From assembly GCA_017883345.1 (NCBI GenBank), contig JADGNT010000303.1, positions 1 to 6,415 of the forward strand: a stretch of DNA of 6,415 nucleotides, written 5' to 3'. The translations under genes and the position numbers were made by a program. Positions 1 to 4,791 of this stretch are shown here, piece by piece. Under the pieces are notes generated by a model, which was given only the letters and a program-made list of their open reading frames with translations, had not been told where the DNA came from and made no database searches. This DNA comes from Candidatus Solibacter sp. GTDB taxonomy: Bacteria; Acidobacteriota; Terriglobia; Bryobacterales; Bryobacteraceae. Within the stretch, counting starts at the first letter, position 1; the number at the start of each line of letters is the position of its first letter.

Positions 1-693
1 ACCCCGCCTGTGCCGCGCAAGGCCGGGGTGAACAATTTCGCTTGGGACCTGCGTTATCCGGGCGCCAAAGGCTTCCAGGGAATGATCCTGTGGAGCGGCG
101 GTCGCGGCGGAGCGGTCGCGGTGCCGGGCCAGTATACGGTGCGGCTCAGCGTCAACGGGCAGATGCTATCCGAACGTCTCAACCTGGAAAAGGACCCGCG
201 CATCGACAGCGTGACCATCGCCGATCTCACCGAGCAGTTCAAGCTCGCCATTCAGATCCGCGACAAGACCACCGAGGCCAACGAAATGGTGATCGCCGTC
301 CGCGAGTTCAAGAAGCAGATGGAAGAGCGTCTGAAGCAGAACTCCGACGCGGCGTTGAAGACGGCGTGCGAAGCCTTCGGCAAGAAGCTGAGCGCGGTGG
401 AGGAGGAAATCTACCAGGTGCGCAACCGCAGCAACCAGGACCCGCTGAATTTCCCCATCAAGCTGAATAACAAACTGGCCGCGCTGGAGCGCGTGGTGGA
501 GAGCGGCGACGGCCGGCCGAATCTCTCGTCGTACACCGTGTTCAAGGAGTTGAGCGATCGGGTGGCGGTGCAGAAGAGCAAGCTCGACGCAGTCCTGAAG
601 ACGGACTTGCCGGCGCTGAACCAACTGCTGGCGGACCGGAAGCTGAAAGCTCTGGAAGTGACGGCGACGGAATCGAAGGCCACTGTTAACTAA
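1..693 (+). CDS. C-terminal part of a secreted BNR/VPS10 (sortilin-like) repeat protein, 5'-truncated by the window
   Basis: The reading frame is open from the first base and ends at TAA 691-693, giving 230 visible residues; the apparent GTG start at position 10 is probably internal. Visible residues 8-20 (AGVNNFAWDLRYP) and 42-50 (PGQYTVRLS) match the beta-domain usually found after the BNR/VPS10 propeller in large (roughly 1000-residue) Acidobacteriota proteins annotated as glycosyl hydrolase or sortilin-like; the pattern is N-x-F-x-W-D-L-R-Y-P followed by a PG-x-Y-x-V-x-L strand. DPR at 65-67 begins a long helical tail rich in Lys, Glu and Gln (about residues 75-220), probably a coiled-coil or helical bundle. 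The propeller and signal peptide lie outside the window, so catalytic activity cannot be judged; family members are usually only predicted hydrolases. It is followed by 207 bp of non-coding DNA, so it probably ends its transcription unit. The family call is by recognition, not by a search. Confidence 0.8.
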   Translation, partial: TPPVPRKAGVNNFAWDLRYPGAKGFQGMILWSGGRGGAVAVPGQYTVRLSVNGQMLSERLNLEKDPRIDSVTIADLTEQFKLAIQIRDKTTEANEMVIAVREFKKQMEERLKQNSDAALKTACEAFGKKLSAVEEEIYQVRNRSNQDPLNFPIKLNNKLAALERVVESGDGRPNLSSYTVFKELSDRVAVQKSKLDAVLKTDLPALNQLLADRKLKALEVTATESKATVN

Positions 694-800
694 AGTTGAC
701 AATAGATAACATTCGGCCATCGCACCCGGTTACTTCCGGCATATCTTCGGTGTCAACCGCGGCTAAGTTACCTTTCGATCTATGCAAGTTACCCGCAAAA

Positions 801-827
801 TTGACACCTAAATACTCACGATATCCC
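801..827 (+). promoter_or_regulatory. Possible sigma70-type promoter for the Cys-rich small gene
   Basis: A perfect -35 hexamer TTGACA lies at 801-806. The best -10 candidate, TATCCC at 822-827, is poor (4 of 6 or fewer matches to TATAAT) and only 15 bp away, so core promoter strength would be low without help. The direct repeat AAGTTACC x2 immediately upstream (765-793) could be an activator site. A second AT-rich stretch, TATAT at 869-873, has no good -35 partner. Low confidence. Confidence 0.25.
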
Positions 828-884
828 TTTACCCCCCGGCATATTCCTGTCAGACTCGGACTAGTTCTTATATCGGGTACTTAC

Positions 885-889
885 AGGAG
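885..889 (+). promoter_or_regulatory. Shine-Dalgarno sequence for the Cys-rich small gene
   Basis: AGGAG lies 11 bases before the ATG at 901. It is a strong anti-16S match in an otherwise non-coding spacer and is the main reason for choosing this start and for believing the short gene is translated. Confidence 0.65.
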
Positions 890-900
890 CAACGTAACCC

Positions 901-1164
901 ATGCAACTTAGCAATCCGCAAACCATCGAGGCCCTGGTGGCCAGCATCGGACAGCCAGTGCGGGGCTCGCGTCATCGGGCCCAGGCCGTCGTAGATCCAA
1001 AACCTGTCCGCGCGCACCAGGCCTCGCGCTGCCCCCGCGGCTGCACTTGCCGCACGTGCACCGACAACGCTCGTTGGGAGCGTATTTTTCAGGAAAAATT
1101 CGCGGACCCCGGCTACTACTCGAACCCCACCACCAGAAACGGGTCCAGTCTGTCGGACTGCTAA
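901..1164 (+). CDS. Small cysteine-rich protein, probably metal-binding, unknown function
   Basis: An 87-residue protein with ATG at 901 behind AGGAG and TAA at 1162-1164. Codon third positions are mostly G or C, as in neighbouring genes, which supports real coding. There is no signal peptide or membrane segment. Residues 1-40 are basic and probably disordered; a Cys cluster at C44, C48, C50 and C53 (C-x3-C-x-C-x2-C) could bind zinc or an Fe-S cluster; it is followed by the ordered-looking segment NARWERIFQEKFADPGYY (56-73), and the last residue is C87. From memory, similar small proteins with a Cys cluster followed by NARW-(E/D)-x-(I/V)-F-x-x-KFADP-x-YY recur as hypothetical proteins in Acidobacteriota genomes; this cannot be checked here. 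It stands between two spacers and is probably a single-gene unit, with a palindrome beginning 3 bases after its stop. A role in regulation or RNA/DNA binding is possible but not shown. Confidence 0.7.
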   Translation: MQLSNPQTIEALVASIGQPVRGSRHRAQAVVDPKPVRAHQASRCPRGCTCRTCTDNARWERIFQEKFADPGYYSNPTTRNGSSLSDC

Positions 1165-1167
1165 AAC

Positions 1168-1241
1168 CGGGGACAGACAAGCCTGACAGCGAATTTCCGG
1201 CAAAGTCAGCCAGAAATTCATGTCAGGCTTGTCAGTCCCCG
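1168..1241. repeat. Near-perfect long inverted repeat, REP/BIME-like palindrome
   Basis: Three paired blocks are seen: CGGGGAC (1168-1174) with GTCCCCG (1235-1241), GACAAGCCTGACA (1176-1188) with TGTCAGGCTTGTC (1221-1233), and GAATTTC (1191-1197) with GAAATTC (1213-1219). This gives 27 base pairs broken only by one A/A mismatch and a small asymmetric bulge, around a loop of about 15 bases. The GGGGACAGAC-type end resembles REP-like elements mobilised by RAYT (Y1 transposase-related) proteins in many bacteria; that assignment is from memory. As RNA it would form a strong stem-loop right after the stop of the Cys-rich gene and could act as a terminator or 3' stabiliser, but there is no U-tract after it. 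Confidence 0.8.
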
Positions 1242-1265
1242 CGCCCCCCATCCGCCCCATCCCCC

Positions 1266-1294
1266 TGGACCTCCACGGGTATTCCAGATATGAT
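1266..1294 (+). promoter_or_regulatory. Candidate sigma70-type promoter of the oxidoreductase/isomerase operon
   Basis: TGGACC (1266-1271, four of six matches to TTGACA) and TATGAT (1289-1294, five of six matches to TATAAT) are separated by exactly 17 bp. Transcription would begin near 1301, giving a leader of about 42 bases before the ATG at 1343. Its position downstream of the 1168-1241 palindrome suggests the operon is transcribed independently of the Cys-rich gene. Confidence 0.45.
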
Positions 1295-1342
1295 ACGACC
1301 GTGCCGCGGCGTCCACCGGCGCGGCGCTGTTGGGGAGGCATT

Positions 1343-2851
1343 ATGTCGAGCGATTCCAATCGCCGTAAGTTTCTGGGAACGGCAGCCGGCGCGGCTGCGT
1401 TCACCATCCTTCCGCGCCACCTGCTGGCGCGCTCCGGAGAGGTCCCGCCGAGCGACAAGATCACCCTGGCCTATATCGGCACCGGCACCCAGGGGCTGCG
1501 CGAACTGCTGCCCCTGCTGGCCGCGCCCGAAATCCAGGTGGTGTCGGTCTGCGACCCCTGCAAGCACCCGGCGGGCTATCGCGATTGGTCGCGCGATTCG
1601 CTGCTCAAGGACATCCGCCGCGCGCTCAACAAGCCGGATTGGCGCGCCGGCAGCGAAGGCATTATCCCCGGCGGCCGCGATGCCGGCCAGAACATCGTCG
1701 ATACCTTCTACGCCAACCAGGGCTGCTCCGCCTACGCCGATTATCGCGAGCTCTTGGACAAGGAGAAGGATCTGAATGCCGTCAAGATCATGACCCCGGA
1801 TCACCTGCACGGCGTGATCGCCATGGCGGCCATGAAGCGCGGCAAGCATGTGATCGTTCACAAGCCGATCGCCAACCGCCTGATGGAAGCCGAGCGGGTG
1901 ATCGAGACCGCGCGCTCCACCGGGGTGGCCACGCACTTCATGCCCTGGGACTCCAACGGGAGCATGGAGCAGGTGCTCGGGTGGATCCGCGATGGCTCCA
2001 TCGGCACGCTGCGCGAGATTCACAATTGGACCAACCGGCCGATGTGGCCGCAGTATCCCACCCTCCCCTCCGACACGCCGCCCGTCCCCGAAGGTTTCGA
2101 TTGGGACCTCTGGCTGGGCCCGGAGCGCGAGCGGCCGTATCATCCCAACTACACCCACATGGTGTTCCGCGGCTGGTACGATTTCGGCGGCGGCTCGATG
2201 GCCGATATGGGGCACTACAGTCTGTGGACCGTGTTCCGCGCGCTGGACCTGGCCGGCCCCACCAGCATCGAGCCGATGGCCAGCCACGAACAGGTGTTGA
2301 CCGACGGCATCGCCAGTGGCGTGAAGAACGATTTCTCCTTCCCCTCCTCCAGCATCGTGCGCTTCCAGTATCCGGCGCGCGGCCAACGCGGCGCGGTGGA
2401 CCTGATCTGGTACGAAGGCGGCTTGCGGCCCCCCACCCCGCCGGAACTCGATGAAGATCGCAAGGAGTTCCCCGCCGAGGCCATGATGTTCGTCGGCGAT
2501 AAGGGCAAAATTCTGGCCGGCTTCCGGGTGGAGAATCCGCGCCTGATTCCGGAACGCCGGATGAGCGGCTTCCCTGCCCCGCCGGCCGCGGCGCGCACGC
2601 CGCGCGAATCCGGGCAGTTATCGGCGGGCTTGCGCCAGTGGGCGGCAGCCTGCAAGGGCGGCGCGCAATCGCCCGGAAGTTTCCTGCATGCCGGCGGAAT
2701 TTCCGAGGCCGTGAACCTGTACGCCGTAGCGTTGCGCACGCGCCGCCGCTTGTACTACGACGCGGCCAGCCGCAAGATCACCAACGTCGCCGAAGCCAAC
2801 AAATATCTCTCGCGCGAGTATCGCAAGGGCTGGAGTCCCGACTCGATATGA
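1343..2851 (+). CDS. Tat-exported Gfo/Idh/MocA family NAD(P)-dependent sugar oxidoreductase
   Basis: A 502-residue enzyme that probably oxidises or reduces a sugar hydroxyl with a bound nicotinamide cofactor in the periplasm. ATG 1343 is chosen because GGGGAGG (1332-1338) precedes it and the protein then opens with a twin-arginine signal: RRKFLG at 7-12, a hydrophobic run to about residue 23, and probable cleavage near A29. The Rossmann domain follows, with GTGTQG at 46-51 and strand end VVSVCDP at 66-72. Residues about 73-127 form an insertion typical of a long subfamily. The EKP motif appears as HKP (173-175), keeping the catalytic-type lysine K174 but with His for Glu. The C-terminal substrate domain has WDLWLGP (254-260) and GGGSMADMGH (282-291), the D-x-G-x-H signature of the family. 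It overlaps the next gene by ATGA and is probably translationally coupled to it. Zymomonas glucose-fructose oxidoreductase is the known precedent for Tat export of this family with cofactor bound. The substrate is unknown; a C3-oxidising glycoside dehydrogenase role is inferred from the neighbours. Confidence 0.93.
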   Translation: MSSDSNRRKFLGTAAGAAAFTILPRHLLARSGEVPPSDKITLAYIGTGTQGLRELLPLLAAPEIQVVSVCDPCKHPAGYRDWSRDSLLKDIRRALNKPDWRAGSEGIIPGGRDAGQNIVDTFYANQGCSAYADYRELLDKEKDLNAVKIMTPDHLHGVIAMAAMKRGKHVIVHKPIANRLMEAERVIETARSTGVATHFMPWDSNGSMEQVLGWIRDGSIGTLREIHNWTNRPMWPQYPTLPSDTPPVPEGFDWDLWLGPERERPYHPNYTHMVFRGWYDFGGGSMADMGHYSLWTVFRALDLAGPTSIEPMASHEQVLTDGIASGVKNDFSFPSSSIVRFQYPARGQRGAVDLIWYEGGLRPPTPPELDEDRKEFPAEAMMFVGDKGKILAGFRVENPRLIPERRMSGFPAPPAAARTPRESGQLSAGLRQWAAACKGGAQSPGSFLHAGGISEAVNLYAVALRTRRRLYYDAASRKITNVAEANKYLSREYRKGWSPDSI

Positions 2852-3675
2852 ATACCACCAGAAGGCAATTCCTCGGCGCCGCACCGGCAGCCCTCGCCGC
2901 GGCGCAGGCGCTGCACGCCGACCCGCTGGGCATGCCGATCGGCTGCCAGGTCTATCCGGTGCGCGACGCGCTAGCCAAGGATTTCGAGGGCACGCTGCGC
3001 GAGCTGGCGGCGATCGGCTACCGCACCATCGAGATGTGTTCGCCGCCCAGCTACGCGGAATTCCGCCCGCTGGCCGGCCTCTCCGCCGCGCAGATGCGGC
3101 ATACCATCGAGGGCGCCGGACTGCGCTGCGAAAGCTGTCACTACCAGTTCCGGGAGCTGAAGGAGAACCTGGACGAGCGCATGGCCTTCGCCAAGGAACT
3201 CGGGCTCAAGCAACTGGTGCTCTCCAGTTTCGGACTGCCCGCCAGCGCCACGCTGGCCGAGTATAAACAGGCGGCCACGGAACTCAACCGCATCGGCGAG
3301 CGCACCCAGAAGGCCGGATTCCAACTGGGGTATCACAATCACAACAACGAGTTCAAGGAACTCGAAGGCGTGTTGATTTACGATGAGCTGATGCGGCAGT
3401 TCGACGCCAAGCTGGTCAAGATGCAATTCCAGGTGGCGGTGATCAGCCTGGGCTTCGAAGCCGCCACGTACCTGAAGAAATATCCCGGACGCTTCCTCTC
3501 GCTGCACCTGGCGGATTACTCCACGGCGGACAAGACAGCCGTCCCGGTGGGCTCTGGCGTAGTCGATTGGAAGAAGCTATTCGCCGCGGCCAAGACCGGC
3601 GGCGTGAAGAACTATTTCGTGGAAATGGACCTCAAAGCAATGAAGGCCAGCTACACCTATCTGCACAAGCTGTAA
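2848..3675 (+). CDS. Tat-exported TIM-barrel sugar isomerase/epimerase-like protein (AP_endonuc_2 / xylose isomerase-like)
   Basis: A 275-residue protein whose ATG overlaps the upstream stop codon (ATGA, 2848-2851); GGAG at 2832-2835 lies 12 bases upstream. It begins with a twin-arginine signal, TRRQFLG at 4-10 followed by an Ala-rich hydrophobic stretch, with probable cleavage near A24. The mature part fits the xylose isomerase-like barrel: IGCQVYPVRD (31-40), IGYRTIEM (56-63), GYHNHNNEF (161-169), PGRFLSLHLADYS (213-225), GSGVVDW (235-241) and KNYFVEMD (254-261). In most relatives the strand before PGR contains an acidic metal ligand (MQLD-type); here it reads MQFQVAVIS (192-200), with Gln at that place, so metal binding may differ. 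Family members isomerise or epimerise sugars, or hydrate or cleave 3-keto sugars in the glycoside oxidation pathway. Coupling to the oxidoreductase suggests it acts on that enzyme's product in the periplasm. The substrate is unknown. Confidence 0.9.
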   Translation: MNTTRRQFLGAAPAALAAAQALHADPLGMPIGCQVYPVRDALAKDFEGTLRELAAIGYRTIEMCSPPSYAEFRPLAGLSAAQMRHTIEGAGLRCESCHYQFRELKENLDERMAFAKELGLKQLVLSSFGLPASATLAEYKQAATELNRIGERTQKAGFQLGYHNHNNEFKELEGVLIYDELMRQFDAKLVKMQFQVAVISLGFEAATYLKKYPGRFLSLHLADYSTADKTAVPVGSGVVDWKKLFAAAKTGGVKNYFVEMDLKAMKASYTYLHKL

Positions 3676-3677
3676 GT

Positions 3678-4628
3678 CTATTTTTTTAACAGCGGCGTCA
3701 CCAGGAAGCTCTTGATCTCCACGTAGCTGTGGTCGCCCTGGATGATGAACGGCCCGGGCTCGGCTTCGTCGGAATTGTTGGCGATGGCGGTGAGGCCTTC
3801 CACCTCCACCTTGTCGAGCACTTTGACGCCGTTGTGAACCACGGTGAGCGTGCGGCCGACCAGGCGGATGTCGTAACTCTGCCACTCGCCCGGGGGCTTG
3901 CTGGCATTGACAGAGGGCGCGATGCGGCTGTAGAGCGCCGCCGCCCCGTGGGCATTCGGCGGCTTGCCGTAGTCTTCCAGAATCTGAATCTCGTAGCGCC
4001 CGCGCAAGCCGATGCCGCTATTGGAGCGCTCCACAATGCGGAAGTCGACATGCAGTTTGAAGTTCCAGAACTTCTGTTCGGAAATCAGATCGGTGGTGGG
4101 CGGAGCGTTGCGCAGGATGCCGTCCCGATAGCTCCACTTCATCTCCGCGCCGGGGTTCAGCGGCTTCCAGCCGGTGAGATCCTTGCCGTTGAAGAGTTCG
4201 ATGGGCTTGCCTTCCTGCCAGGAGCCGTCGTCCTTGTCGGCGATGGCGGGGGCGCGCACACCGGTCCACTTCAAGGGTGCGGTAGAGCTGCCGGGCGTTT
4301 CCAGAGTGCCCTCCAGCTTGCCGTTGACGAGGCGCGCGCGGTAGACCGGCGCGGGCCCCTTGGCGTTGCGGCCTTGGTTGGCGATGGTGAAGCGCAGTTC
4401 GCCGTTCTCCACGGCGACGGTGTCAAGAGTGTTCATGTCGCCGCCATAGGCGCTGACGAACTTGCCGGCGGGCTTGGGCGTACCGACTCCGGTGAGTTCG
4501 ACCCACCAGGCGCGGGGGCGGGGCTGGGTCAGGGTGGTGAGATCCCAACGGCCGTTGAAATCCGAATCGGCGGCCAGTGAGGGGATGGCTGCCAGGAGGA
4601 GAAGTGCAGAGAGTAGGCGCAGTGTCAT
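3678..4628 (-). CDS. Secreted DUF1080 (3-keto-disaccharide hydrolase family) protein
   Basis: A 316-residue exported protein with a Sec signal peptide (hydrophobic 4-19, cleavage probably after SLA or SLAA at 17-20). Residues about 22-128 form an extra N-terminal beta-rich domain beginning FNGRWDL (24-30). The DUF1080 jelly-roll domain spans about 141-312: ELFNGKDLTGWK (144-155), SNSGIGLRGRYEIQIL (202-217), GEWQSYDI (247-254), and the closing strand PGPFIIQGDHSYVEIKSF (291-308). The family cleaves 3-keto-glycosides or binds carbohydrate; in Bacteroides, DUF1080 proteins act with Gfo/Idh/MocA and TIM-barrel proteins. Here it converges on exactly such a pair, only 2 bp from stop to stop, so it is not in the same transcript but is likely related in function. 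There is no Shine-Dalgarno before ATG (4628-4626), and promoter-like boxes lie very close to the start. The seven-T run at 3681-3687 encodes its terminal Lys-Lys. Confidence 0.92.
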   Translation of the reverse strand: MTLRLLSALLLLAAIPSLAADSDFNGRWDLTTLTQPRPRAWWVELTGVGTPKPAGKFVSAYGGDMNTLDTVAVENGELRFTIANQGRNAKGPAPVYRARLVNGKLEGTLETPGSSTAPLKWTGVRAPAIADKDDGSWQEGKPIELFNGKDLTGWKPLNPGAEMKWSYRDGILRNAPPTTDLISEQKFWNFKLHVDFRIVERSNSGIGLRGRYEIQILEDYGKPPNAHGAAALYSRIAPSVNASKPPGEWQSYDIRLVGRTLTVVHNGVKVLDKVEVEGLTAIANNSDEAEPGPFIIQGDHSYVEIKSFLVTPLLKK

Positions 4629-4634
4629 GGCGAG

Positions 4635-4663
4635 ATTAATGTATCACGAACGCGAGTCTTCAA
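4635..4663 (-). promoter_or_regulatory. Candidate promoter of the DUF1080 gene, implying a leaderless or nearly leaderless mRNA
   Basis: Read on the minus strand, TTGAAG (4663-4658) and ATTAAT (4640-4635) each match the consensus hexamers at four of six positions and are 17 bp apart. An overlapping extended -10, TGATACATT (4646-4638), is also possible. Either would start transcription within a few bases of the ATG at 4628, consistent with the absence of a ribosome binding site. Confidence 0.35.
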
Positions 4664-4698
4664 CGCAGAGACGCGGAGGCGCAGAGATAAGCGCAGAG
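4662..4698. repeat. Degenerate tandem CGCAGAG short repeat
   Basis: Four roughly 8-base units are seen: ACGCAGAG, ACGCGGAG, GCGCAGAG, then four spacer bases and GCGCAGAG. This ACGCAGAG-type array is, from memory, a recurring intergenic repeat in Acidobacteriota and other environmental bacteria. It lies in the upstream region of the DUF1080 gene, touching its possible -35 box. Confidence 0.6.
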
Positions 4699-4705
4699 TT
4701 TAATG

Positions 4706-4788
4706 CCACGGAAGAACTCCGTGGTGGAATGGGATGGGAAACCCGAAGACATGCCCCCAGGAATGGGGTCATGGCAGCCTGAAAGGCT
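4706..4788. repeat. Cluster of three small hairpins, probable dispersed repeat element
   Basis: Three perfect short palindromes lie in sequence: CCACGGA/TCCGTGG (4706-4712 with 4718-4724, 5-base loop), CCCCA/TGGGG (4755-4759 with 4764-4768, 4-base loop) and AGCCT/AGGCT (4776-4780 with 4784-4788, 3-base loop). No coding sense is seen. The last hairpin ends 3 bases from the methyltransferase stop codon (TAG 4794-4792, minus strand), so the cluster may also end that transcript, although no good T-tract follows any stem. Confidence 0.5.
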
Positions 4789-4791
4789 ACG

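Larger units (their letters stand above)
694..900. other. Intergenic spacer with repeated short motifs, probably the control region of the small Cys-rich gene
   Basis: This 207-bp gap is visibly less GC-rich than the flanking genes and has no convincing gene. It contains AAGTTACC twice (765-772 and 786-793, starts 21 bp apart), CCGGCATAT twice (736-744 and 836-844, exactly 100 bp apart), and TTGACA at 696-701 and 801-806 with its reverse complement TGTCAA at 751-756. The paired motifs just upstream of the TTGACA at 801 are where an activator or repressor could bind, but no known regulator box is recognised. Confidence 0.45.

Noticed and set aside
696..911. 71-codon plus-strand open frame in the spacer
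   Set aside because: No ribosome binding site, composition unlike the neighbours, and it runs into the well-supported start at 901.
1220..1342. Upstream in-frame start (ATG 1220) extending the oxidoreductase by 41 residues
   Set aside because: It lies inside the palindrome, has no ribosome binding site, overlaps the likely promoter at 1266-1294, and would bury the Tat signal that begins properly after ATG 1343.
868..1464. Minus-strand open frame crossing the palindrome and spacers
   Set aside because: It runs through the repeat and regulatory DNA, has no family features and conflicts with the better supported plus-strand Cys-rich gene.
1232..2386. 384-codon minus-strand open frame opposite the oxidoreductase
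   Set aside because: High-GC antisense shadow; rich in His, Arg, Gly and Ala without a recognisable domain, while the plus strand has all Gfo/Idh/MocA motifs.
2638..2847. Longer N-terminus for the TIM-barrel protein
   Set aside because: It would overlap about 210 bases of the oxidoreductase in another frame; the ATG at 2848 gives a clean Tat signal and an ATGA coupling.
3648..3687. Rho-independent terminator after the TIM-barrel gene (5-bp stem plus seven T)
   Set aside because: The stem CAGCT/AGCTG is short with a long loop and sits 8 bases from the T-run, and the T-run codes for Lys-Lys of the opposing gene.
3729..4580. Long plus-strand open frame opposite the DUF1080 gene
   Set aside because: Its translation is low-complexity, Gly/Ala/Val-rich and without motifs, while the minus strand encodes a complete signal-peptide DUF1080 protein; this is a high-GC shadow.
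4662..4698. CRISPR-like array
   Set aside because: The units are only about 8 bases and have no unique spacers; this is a short tandem repeat.
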